From the NCBI GenBank assembly GCA_036374835.1, contig DASUTB010000069.1:1-64000 (forward strand): a stretch of 64,000 bases of DNA. The letters are read 5' to 3'. Below are positions 33,462-40,489 of the stretch, one piece after another (within the stretch, counting starts at the first letter, position 1; each line of letters starts with the position of its first letter). The position numbers and the translations under genes were made by a program. The stretch is from DASUTB01 sp036374835 (lineage in GTDB: Bacteria > Actinomycetota > Actinomycetes > Jiangellales > Jiangellaceae). The notes under the pieces were generated by a model. It was not told the DNA's origin. It saw nothing but the letters and a program-made list of their open reading frames with translations, and made no database searches.

Positions 33462-34225
33462 GCAGCCTGACCGCGCTCGACGCCCGCACCCGCTACGTGC
33501 TCGGGCTCGGCGACGATGCGCTGATCATGTCGCACCGGCTGGGAGAGTGGATCACCCGCGCCCCGCAGCTCGAGGAGGACGTCGCGCTCGCCAATCTCGG
33601 TCTCGACCTGCTCGGCCAGGCCCGCGCGCTGTTGACCCACGCCGGTGCGCTCGAGGGCGCCGGACGGGACGAGGACGCGCTCGCCTACCGGCGCGACGAG
33701 CGGGACTTTCTGAACCTGCAGATCGTCGAGATACCGAACGGCGACTTCGCGGTGACGACGGCCCGCGCGCTCGCCTTCTCGGCGTACCAGTTCGAGCTGT
33801 ATACCCGGTTGGCCGAATCGTCGGACGAGACCCTGGCGGCGATCGCCGCGAAGGCGGTCAAAGAGGTTGCCTACCACCGTGACCATGCCACCCAATGGAC
33901 GCTCCGGCTCGGCGACGGTACCGAAGAAGGCCACCGACGGATGCAGGCCGGTCTGGCCGTCGTCTGGCCATACGTGGACGAGATCTTCGAGCCGGACCCG
34001 AACACCGCCGCGGCGGTGCACGACGGGGTGGCGGTCGACGTGACGGTCATGTACGAGCCGTGGCGGCAGTACGTGCACGGCGTCATCGACGAGGCGACGC
34101 TCGCCGTCCCCGAAGCGTCCTTCCGAGCCACCGGCGGGCGCCAGGGCATTCACACCGAATCCATGGGCTACCTGCTGGCCGAGATGCAGCACCTGCACCG
34201 AGCGCATCCGGGGGCGACATGGTGA
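33458..34225 (+). CDS. paaC: 1,2-phenylacetyl-CoA epoxidase structural subunit PaaC
   Basis: A 255-residue ferritin-fold partner of PaaA. Typical segments are LGLGDDALIMSHRLGEWITR, EEDVALANLGLDLLGQARAL, YRRDERDFLNLQIVEIPNGD and KEVAYHRDHATQWTLRLGDG. It stabilises the catalytic subunit but does not itself hold the catalytic diiron site. GTG 33458 overlaps the paaB stop (GTGA). Confidence 0.95.
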   Translation: MSSLTALDARTRYVLGLGDDALIMSHRLGEWITRAPQLEEDVALANLGLDLLGQARALLTHAGALEGAGRDEDALAYRRDERDFLNLQIVEIPNGDFAVTTARALAFSAYQFELYTRLAESSDETLAAIAAKAVKEVAYHRDHATQWTLRLGDGTEEGHRRMQAGLAVVWPYVDEIFEPDPNTAAAVHDGVAVDVTVMYEPWRQYVHGVIDEATLAVPEASFRATGGRQGIHTESMGYLLAEMQHLHRAHPGATW

Positions 34226-34731
34226 CCACGCAGATCGTGCCGGACGTGGCCGCGGTCCGCGACATCGTCGCGGCGGTGCCGGATCCGGAGCTGCCGATGA
34301 TCACCATCGGTGATCTCGGAATATTGCGTGATGTCTCGGTGGACGAGGACGGGCATATCGAGGTCGTGATCACGCCCACCTACTCCGGCTGTCCGGCGAT
34401 GGACGCGATCCGGTCCGACATCGAGGAACGGCTCGCCGCCAACGGCTGGCAGGACGTGACGATCACCCTTCGGCTCGCTCCGCCGTGGACGACGGACTGG
34501 ATCACCCAGGAAGGACGCGACGCGCTTCACGAGTACGGCATCGCCCCGCCCTCTCCGCTGGCCACCGGCAAGCCACCGCCGGGGCCGGTTCCGCTCACCC
34601 TTTCGGTACGCTGCCCACGGTGCGGATCGGCCGATACCTACGAGATCTCCCGGTTCGGCTCGACCGCCTGCAAGGCGCTGTGGACATGCCGGGTCTGCCG
34701 CGAACCCTTCGACCACCTCAAGGCGATATAG
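34219..34731 (+). CDS. paaD: Phenylacetyl-CoA epoxidase assembly protein PaaD
   Basis: A 170-residue protein. The N-terminal MIP18/DUF59 domain (VPDPELPMITIGDLGILRDV, then YSGCPAMDAI) is the Fe-S or metal-maturation module. The C terminus has a zinc-ribbon-like set, CPRCGSADTYE and CRVCREPFDHLK, plus an isolated Cys (STACKALW). It is required for epoxidase activity in characterised systems. ATG 34219 overlaps paaC by seven bases; GTG 34222, with a four-base overlap, is a close alternative. Confidence 0.93.
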   Translation: MVTTQIVPDVAAVRDIVAAVPDPELPMITIGDLGILRDVSVDEDGHIEVVITPTYSGCPAMDAIRSDIEERLAANGWQDVTITLRLAPPWTTDWITQEGRDALHEYGIAPPSPLATGKPPPGPVPLTLSVRCPRCGSADTYEISRFGSTACKALWTCRVCREPFDHLKAI

Positions 34732-34735
34732 CCGA

Positions 34736-35821
34736 ATGACCACCGAGAGCACCACGCGGCGGCACTCTGTCTTCCACCGGCTGACGGTAAACGACGTCCA
34801 GCGGCTCACCGATGATGCGGTGGCTGTGACGTTCGCCGTCCCCGACGAACTCCGCGACGCATACACGTTCGCGCCGGGCCAGCACGTCAACGTCGCCATG
34901 CCGGACGGCGACGACGACACGCGGCGCAGCTATTCGATCTGCTCGTCGCCGGCCGACGGAAGGTTGCGGGTCGCCGTCAAGCGCATTCCGGGTGGCACGT
35001 TCTCGGCGTACGCCGTGGACGAACTCGCACCCGGTACCGAACTCGACGTCATGACGCCGGCCGGGCGCTTCACTCCCCAACTCGACCCGGCGAACGCCAA
35101 GCATTACGTGGCCATCGCGGCCGGCAGCGGCATCACGCCGATCATGTCGATCGTCGCGGCCGCGCTCGAGACCGAACCGAACTCGCGCGTCACGCTGTTG
35201 TACGGAAACCGGACCAGCCGGTCGGCGATGTTCATCGACGAGTTGGCCGACCTCAAAGACCGGTTCCCCGGCAGGTTCCACCTCATCCACGTGCTGTCGC
35301 GCGAAGCCCAAGAGGCGGAACTGCTGTCCGGGCGGATCGACGCCGAGCGGCTAGGCCGCTTCCTCGATACGCTCATCACGCCGGAGGGCGTCGACGAGTG
35401 GTACCTCTGCGGTCCGTACGAGATGGTCGCCGGTGCGCGCGATGTGCTCATCGGACGTGCTGTCGACCCGTCCCGCATCCACTCTGAGCTGTTCCACGTC
35501 GGCGAGCTACCGCCCAAGCAGGTCGAGATCACACCGCCGGCGGCCGGCAGCGAGGTCGCGATCCTGCTGGACGGCCGCAAGACCACGGTCGCGCTCGAAG
35601 AGGGCGAATCCGTGCTGGACGCGGTGTTGCGGGTGCGCAACGATGCGCCGTTCGCCTGCCGAGGCGGTGTTTGCGGTACCTGCCGGGCCAAGGTGCTCGA
35701 CGGTGCGGTCGCGATGGAGCGCAACTTCGCCTTGGAGGATGACGAAGTGACGTCCGGCTACGTGCTCACCTGCCAGGCACACCCAACAACAGAACAGGTA
35801 TCACTCGACTACGACGCGTGA
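34736..35821 (+). CDS. paaE: Phenylacetyl-CoA epoxidase reductase PaaE
   Basis: A 361-residue NADPH-dependent reductase feeding electrons to PaaABC. The FAD-binding barrel has RRSYSICSSP, the nucleotide-binding domain has IAAGSGITPIMSIV and YLCGPYEMV, and the C-terminal plant-type 2Fe-2S ferredoxin has CRGGVCGTCRAKV with the fourth Cys in GYVLTCQAHP. It follows paaD by four bases and completes the epoxidase; the ring-opening and ligase genes (paaZ, paaK, paaG) are not in the window. Its 3' end overlaps the convergent membrane-protein gene by 13 bases. Confidence 0.95.
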   Translation: MTTESTTRRHSVFHRLTVNDVQRLTDDAVAVTFAVPDELRDAYTFAPGQHVNVAMPDGDDDTRRSYSICSSPADGRLRVAVKRIPGGTFSAYAVDELAPGTELDVMTPAGRFTPQLDPANAKHYVAIAAGSGITPIMSIVAAALETEPNSRVTLLYGNRTSRSAMFIDELADLKDRFPGRFHLIHVLSREAQEAELLSGRIDAERLGRFLDTLITPEGVDEWYLCGPYEMVAGARDVLIGRAVDPSRIHSELFHVGELPPKQVEITPPAAGSEVAILLDGRKTTVALEEGESVLDAVLRVRNDAPFACRGGVCGTCRAKVLDGAVAMERNFALEDDEVTSGYVLTCQAHPTTEQVSLDYDA

Positions 35822-36279
35822 CCGGCACGGACGGCGCGGTGCGCACCGTCCTCGCTCGGCCGCAACAGCTTCGGCGCCGTGCGCGCAGCATCGATGATCG
35901 GGGCACCTGCCAGCAGCACAATGCCGAGCAGCGTCGCGCTCGCACTGGCGTCGACGAGACTGAGTAATGGCCAGGTGGCCAGACCGATCACGGCAACGAC
36001 GGTGAGGACGGCGACGTAGTCCGGCGCGTCCAGCAGCCAGCGCGGTGCGTGATCGGCGGCCATGCAGGTCGCACCTACCATGATCGCCAAGAACGGACCT
36101 GCGATCAGGCCGACAACCAGCCCGATCGCAATGAGCTGCGCCGCAGAGACAGGGAATTCCACAAGGCGCGAGAGCGGCAGCACGCCGACCACTGCGGCGG
36201 CTACCCCCCATACGGGACCGTGTACCAGTCCCCAGCGAGAAAATCGGCCAATCGTTCCGTGCACGTCGACCCCCTGCAT
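35809..36279 (-). CDS. Small integral membrane protein of unknown function
   Basis: A 156-residue protein with about four hydrophobic helices (GPVWGVAAAVVGVLPL; LIAIGLVVGLIAGPFLAIMV; YVAVLTVVAVIGLATWPLL; ATLLGIVLLAGAPI) and a charged C-terminal tail. No family is recognised. ATG 36279 lies six bases after AGGT; the frame stays open to 36363 but without a better start. On the minus strand TTGACA (36376-36371) is a good -35 candidate. Its end overlaps paaE by 13 bases. Confidence 0.6.
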   Translation of the reverse strand: MQGVDVHGTIGRFSRWGLVHGPVWGVAAAVVGVLPLSRLVEFPVSAAQLIAIGLVVGLIAGPFLAIMVGATCMAADHAPRWLLDAPDYVAVLTVVAVIGLATWPLLSLVDASASATLLGIVLLAGAPIIDAARTAPKLLRPSEDGAHRAVRAGHAS

Positions 36280-36404
36280 GATCGACCTATGGCCCTGCTG
36301 ACCATATGGTTCAAGCATGCCGGTCCCGCTCGGACGATCGCAGCCGCTTCGGTCGATCAGCACCGATGTTTGTCAACCTGTAATATTCGCTCAAGATCAA
36401 TAGC

Positions 36405-36452
36405 GATCAGGTGAGGAACAAACTCGCGGAAGTCCGTCTATGTCACCTGATC
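36405..36452 (-). terminator. Perfect hairpin immediately after folA
   Basis: GATCAGGTGA (36405-36414) and TCACCTGATC (36443-36452) form a perfect 10-bp stem with a 28-base loop, starting one base after the folA stop codon on the minus strand. There is no strong T-run, so it is a likely transcript-end or stability hairpin. The surrounding 36360-36400 patch is unusually AT-rich and probably carries the promoter of the membrane-protein gene. Confidence 0.5.
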
Positions 36453-36453
36453 A

Positions 36454-36933
36454 CTAATGCGTCCTCAGGTACGTCACGTAGTCGAAGCCGTCGTTGCGGA
36501 CCCGAGCCGTTTCGCGCCACTGCGACCAGTCGACGTCGGGGAAGTAGGTGTCGCCGTCCGGTTCGGCGTGCACCTCGGTGATCTCCATGCGGTCTGCGGC
36601 ACTCAGCGTCTGCCGGTAGATCTCGGCGCCGCCGAGGATGAAGATCTCGTCGTCGAGCTTCGCCGCGAGCGCGAGCGCGTCCGGCACCGAGTGGGCCACG
36701 TGCACGTCTGCAGCCGTGCCGGGGGACCAGTCGCGGGAGCGCGTAACGACCACCGTGGCCCGGTCGGGGAGGGGACGGCCGATCGAGTCGTAGGTGCGGC
36801 GTCCCATCACGACGACGTGGCCCACCGTCATCGCTTTGAGCCTCGGCAGATCGCCGGGCAGTCGCCACGGCAGGTCGCTTCCGAGGCCGATGACGCCGTT
36901 GCGGGCGATTGCCGCAATGATCGTGACCGTCAC
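36454..36933 (-). CDS. folA: Dihydrofolate reductase
   Basis: NADPH-dependent reduction of dihydrofolate, 159 residues. Motifs are the N-terminal IAAIARNGVIGLGSDLPWRL, the cofactor segment VVVMGRRTYDSIGRPLPDR, FILGGAEIYRQTL and the C-terminal EITEVHAEPDGDTYFP. GTG 36933 gives the normal DHFR length; a longer open frame upstream belongs to thyA shadow sequence. It follows thyA by 40 bases, recycling the dihydrofolate that ThyA produces. Confidence 0.94.
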   Translation of the reverse strand: MTVTIIAAIARNGVIGLGSDLPWRLPGDLPRLKAMTVGHVVVMGRRTYDSIGRPLPDRATVVVTRSRDWSPGTAADVHVAHSVPDALALAAKLDDEIFILGGAEIYRQTLSAADRMEITEVHAEPDGDTYFPDVDWSQWRETARVRNDGFDYVTYLRTH

Positions 36934-36973
36934 GCCCGCCCCACTAGCATCGGCGTAGCAGGAGCCGTCGGAC

Positions 36974-37768
36974 TCATACCGCGATCGGCGCACGGATCGC
37001 CGGGTGTGGGTCATAGCCGACGAGTTCCACGTCATCGAACGCGAATTCGTCGATCGCCTTACGGTGCGGGTTGAGCCGAAGCTCCGGCCGGGGACGCGGC
37101 TCGCGCGCCAGCTGCTGGCGAACCTGCTCGACGTGATTGAGATAGATGTGCGCATCGCCGAGGGTGTGGACGAACTCACCGGGGGCCAGCTCGCACACCT
37201 GCGCGATCATGGCCGTCAGAAGAGCGTACGACGCGATGTTGAACGGAACTCCGAGGAACATGTCGGCCGAGCGCTGGTACAGCTGGCAGGAGAGCCGACC
37301 GTCCGCGACGTAGAACTGGAAGAGGGTGTGACACGGCGGCAGCGCCATCTCGTCCAGGCCGGCCACGTTCCACGCCGAGACGATGTGCCGCCGCGAGTCC
37401 GGATTGGTGCGGATCGAGTCGATCACATCGGCGAGCTGGTCGATCGTCCGCCCGTCCGGCGCCGGCCACGAGCGCCACTGGTAGCCGTAGATGGGGCCGA
37501 GCTCACCGTCCTCGGAGGCCCACTCGTCCCAGATCGACACGCCGTGCTCGTGCAGATAGGCGACGTTCGTGTCGCCGCGCAGGAACCACATCAACTCGGC
37601 GATGACCGAGCGCATATGCAGCTTCTTCGTGGTGACGGCCGGGAAGCCGTCCGCGAGATCGAACCGCATCTGCCGGCCGAAAACGCTGATCGTGCCGGTG
37701 CCGGTGCGGTCCCTTTTCGTAGTGCCGTTGTCGAGCACGTCGCGGAGCACGTCGAGATAAGGCCGCAC
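36974..37768 (-). CDS. thyA: Thymidylate synthase (ThyA type)
   Basis: Methylates dUMP to dTMP using methylenetetrahydrofolate. The 264-residue enzyme has the folate/dUMP segment KRDRTGTGTISVFGRQMRF, WRSWPAPDG, the catalytic Cys in ALPPCHTLFQFYV, the phosphate-binding LYQRSADMFLGVPFNIASYA and HTLGDAHIYLNHVEQ. It starts at GTG 37768, six bases after TAGATT on the minus strand, so the mRNA is probably leaderless. It forms an operon with folA. Confidence 0.96.
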   Translation of the reverse strand: MRPYLDVLRDVLDNGTTKRDRTGTGTISVFGRQMRFDLADGFPAVTTKKLHMRSVIAELMWFLRGDTNVAYLHEHGVSIWDEWASEDGELGPIYGYQWRSWPAPDGRTIDQLADVIDSIRTNPDSRRHIVSAWNVAGLDEMALPPCHTLFQFYVADGRLSCQLYQRSADMFLGVPFNIASYALLTAMIAQVCELAPGEFVHTLGDAHIYLNHVEQVRQQLAREPRPRPELRLNPHRKAIDEFAFDDVELVGYDPHPAIRAPIAV

Positions 37769-37774
37769 GTTCGC

Positions 37775-37803
37775 AATCTAACACCGGGGACGACAGGTAG
37801 CCT
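37775..37803. promoter_or_regulatory. Compact divergent promoter: two leaderless -10 boxes for thyA and dapA
   Basis: On the minus strand TAGATT (37780-37775) ends six bases before the thyA GTG. On the plus strand TAGCCT (37798-37803) ends seven bases before the dapA ATG. The whole divergent gap is 42 bases, so each promoter's -35 region falls on or beside the other's -10. Confidence 0.55.
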
Positions 37804-37810
37804 TCATTGC

Positions 37811-38734
37811 ATGCCTGACACACCGAGCATTCAAATCGAGGCCCCGTTCGGCCGTGTCCTCACTGCGATGGCGACCCCGTTCCATCACGACGGCAGCCTG
37901 GATACCGACGGGGCGGCCGCACTCGCCACACATCTCGTCGAGCACGGTTGCGACGGCCTGGTGATCAGCGGCACGACCGGTGAGAGCCCGACGACCACCG
38001 ACGCCGAGAAGGAACGGCTGCTGCGCGCCGTCGTCGAGGCGGTCGGCGACCGGGCCAGCATCGTGGCCGGCGTCGGCACCTACGACACGCATCACACGGT
38101 CGAGCTGGCCACCGCGGCGGAGAAGGCCGGCGCGGACGGGCTGCTGGTGGTGACGCCGTACTACAGCAAGCCCACCCAGGAGGGCCTGCTCCAGCACTTC
38201 GGCACCGCTGCGGACGCCACCGGACTGCCGGTGATGCTGTACGACATTCCGCCGCGGTCGATCGTTCCCATCGCCCCGGACACCATGGCGCGGCTGGCCG
38301 AGCACGAGCGCATCGTGGCGGTCAAGGACGCGACCGGCAACGTCTTCCAGACCAGCGAGACGATCGCGCGCACCGGTCTGGCGTACTACTGCGGCGAGGA
38401 CGCGCTGAACCTGCCGCTGCTGGCCGTCGGTGCGGTCGGCATGGTCAGCGTCGTCGCGCATGCCGCCGCGGCCGAGTATGTGGAGATGGTGCGGGCCGTC
38501 GACGCCGGCGACATCGCACGCGCGCGCGCCATTCACCAGCAGCTCATTCCGGCGGTGCGCGCGATCATGACGCGCGCGCCCGGCGCGACGATGTCCAAGG
38601 CGGTCGCCGAGCTCGCCGGTGTTATCGGCAGCCGAACGATGCGCCTGCCGTTGGTGCCGGCCACCGACGACGAGGTGGCCGAGCTGCGGGCCGGCCTGGC
38701 CGAAGCCGGACTGAAGGTCGCGGAGGCTGCATGA
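37811..38734 (+). CDS. dapA: 4-hydroxy-tetrahydrodipicolinate synthase
   Basis: Condenses pyruvate with aspartate semialdehyde, the first committed step to diaminopimelate and lysine. The 307-residue TIM barrel has VISGTTGESPTTTDAEK, the catalytic Tyr in GLPVMLYDIPPRS and the Schiff-base Lys in RIVAVKDATGN. ATG 37811 is preceded by a leaderless-type -10 and no ribosome-binding site; a longer open frame upstream overlaps thyA and is rejected. The stop overlaps the rnj start (ATGA). Confidence 0.95.
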   Translation: MPDTPSIQIEAPFGRVLTAMATPFHHDGSLDTDGAAALATHLVEHGCDGLVISGTTGESPTTTDAEKERLLRAVVEAVGDRASIVAGVGTYDTHHTVELATAAEKAGADGLLVVTPYYSKPTQEGLLQHFGTAADATGLPVMLYDIPPRSIVPIAPDTMARLAEHERIVAVKDATGNVFQTSETIARTGLAYYCGEDALNLPLLAVGAVGMVSVVAHAAAAEYVEMVRAVDAGDIARARAIHQQLIPAVRAIMTRAPGATMSKAVAELAGVIGSRTMRLPLVPATDDEVAELRAGLAEAGLKVAEAA

Positions 38735-40416
38735 CCCACCCGCACACCGATCTCGGCGAGCCGCCACCGCTTCCCGATGGCGGCTTGCGCGTCGTGCCAC
38801 TCGGAGGGCTCGGTGAAATCGGTCGCAACATGACCGTCTTCGAGTTCGGCGGACGGTTGCTGATCGTCGACTGCGGCGTCCTGTTCCCAGAGGATCATCA
38901 GCCGGGTGTGGATCTGATCCTGCCGGACTTCGACTACATCCGGGACCGGCTCGACGACGTCGAGGCGATCGTGCTCACGCACGGCCACGAGGACCACATC
39001 GGCGGCGTGCCGTTCCTGCTCCGCGACAAGCAGGACATCCCTATCGTGGGCTCCCGGCTGACGTTGGCGCTCGTGGAGGCCAAGCTCGACGAGCACCGCA
39101 TCGAGGCGTATCAGCTCGAAGTGCGGGAGGGGCAGACCGAGCAGCTCGGGCCGTTCGGCGTCGAGTTCTTCGCGGTCAACCACTCGATCCCGGACGCGCT
39201 GGCGCTGGCGATCCGGACCGAGGCCGGCGTCGTCGTGCACACCGGCGACTTCAAGACGGACCAGTTGCCGCTGGACGGGCGGCTGACCGACCTCAACGGC
39301 TTCGCCCGGCTCGGCGACGCCGGTGTAGACCTGCTGCTGATCGACTCCACCGGCGCGGAGATCCCGGGATTCACCACGCCCGAGAAGGAGATCGCGCCGG
39401 TTCTGGATCGCGTGTTCGCGCAGGCGCAGGGCCGGATCATCGTCGCGTCGTTCGCCAGCCATGTGCACCGGGTACAGCAGGTGCTCGACGCGGCGCTCGA
39501 GCACAATCGCAAGGTCGCCTTCGTCGGCCGATCGATGGTGCGCAACATGGGCATCGCGCGCGATCTCGGCTATCTGACCGTGCCGGACGGTGCCCTCGTC
39601 GATCTGAAGCGCATCGACGAGCTTCCACCGGAGAAGGTCGTGCTCATGTCGACCGGGTCGCAGGGCGAGCCGATGGCGGCGCTGTCACGGATCGCGAACC
39701 GGGACCATACGCAGATCCGCGTCACCGCGGGGGACGTCGTCGTCCTGGCGTCGTCACTGATCCCTGGCAACGAGAACGCGGTCTCGCGCGTCATCAACGG
39801 ACTCACTCGCGAGGGGGCGACCGTTGTGCACCGGGGCAACGCCAAGGTGCACACTTCCGGTCACGCGAGTTCGGGCGAACTGCTGTACGCGTACAACCTG
39901 CTCAAGCCCAAGAACGTGCTGCCCGTGCATGGCGAGGCTCGTCACCTGCATGCCAACGGTGAGCTGGCGCGCAGCACCGGCGTGCCGTCCGACCGAATCA
40001 TGATCGGCGCCGACGGCGTCGTCGTGGACCTGGTGGACGGTGTTGCCAGGGTGGCCGGCGCCGTGCCGTGCGGCTTCGTGTTCGTGGACGGCGAGAGTGT
40101 CGGGGGAGTGGCCGAGGCGTCGTTGAAGGATCGGCGGATCCTCAGCGAGGAGGGCTTCATCTCGGTGATCGTCGTCGTCGATTCGGTGACCGGGAAGGTC
40201 AGCGGCGGGCCGGAGATCCACACCCGCGGTTTCTCCGAGGACGAGAGCATCTTCGACCAGATCCGGCCGCAGATCGCGACGGCCGTCGAGGAGGTGGCCG
40301 GTGGCGGTGCCGACACCTACGAGCTGCAGCAGACGATCCGTCGCACGATCGGCCGGTGGGTGAACCAGCGGTACCGTCGTCGTCCGATGATCATCCCGGT
40401 GGTCATCGAGTCGTAA
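38731..40416 (+). CDS. rnj: Ribonuclease J
   Basis: A 561-residue metallo-beta-lactamase/beta-CASP ribonuclease with 5'-3' exo- and endonuclease activity, acting in RNA decay and rRNA processing. The zinc site THGHEDHIGG, the segment LLIVDCGVLFPEDHQPGVDL, NHSIPDALALAI, VHTGDFKTDQLP and the beta-CASP motif VHTSGHASSGELL are intact. It is coupled to dapA, a conserved pairing in actinobacteria. Directly after its stop is TTCTGGGG, a possible degenerate fragment of the interspersed repeat. Confidence 0.94.
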   Translation: MTHPHTDLGEPPPLPDGGLRVVPLGGLGEIGRNMTVFEFGGRLLIVDCGVLFPEDHQPGVDLILPDFDYIRDRLDDVEAIVLTHGHEDHIGGVPFLLRDKQDIPIVGSRLTLALVEAKLDEHRIEAYQLEVREGQTEQLGPFGVEFFAVNHSIPDALALAIRTEAGVVVHTGDFKTDQLPLDGRLTDLNGFARLGDAGVDLLLIDSTGAEIPGFTTPEKEIAPVLDRVFAQAQGRIIVASFASHVHRVQQVLDAALEHNRKVAFVGRSMVRNMGIARDLGYLTVPDGALVDLKRIDELPPEKVVLMSTGSQGEPMAALSRIANRDHTQIRVTAGDVVVLASSLIPGNENAVSRVINGLTREGATVVHRGNAKVHTSGHASSGELLYAYNLLKPKNVLPVHGEARHLHANGELARSTGVPSDRIMIGADGVVVDLVDGVARVAGAVPCGFVFVDGESVGGVAEASLKDRRILSEEGFISVIVVVDSVTGKVSGGPEIHTRGFSEDESIFDQIRPQIATAVEEVAGGGADTYELQQTIRRTIGRWVNQRYRRRPMIIPVVIES

Positions 40417-40476
40417 TTCTGGGGTGGAGTGGCGGGTGTTCGGCGTGTGACGCATGGGATCAGCCGCTTCGCCAGG

Positions 40477-40482
40477 TATGTT
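40477..40482 (+). promoter_or_regulatory. -10 box of ftsK
   Basis: TATGTT ends seven bases before ATG 40490, consistent with a leaderless ftsK transcript and helping to choose that start. Confidence 0.45.
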
Positions 40483-40489
40483 GCGGATC

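Noticed and set aside
40414..40430. TTCTGGGG after the rnj stop as a tenth repeat copy
   Set aside because: Only about nine bases match the reversed repeat end and the TGACCATG core is absent; at most it is a degenerate fragment.
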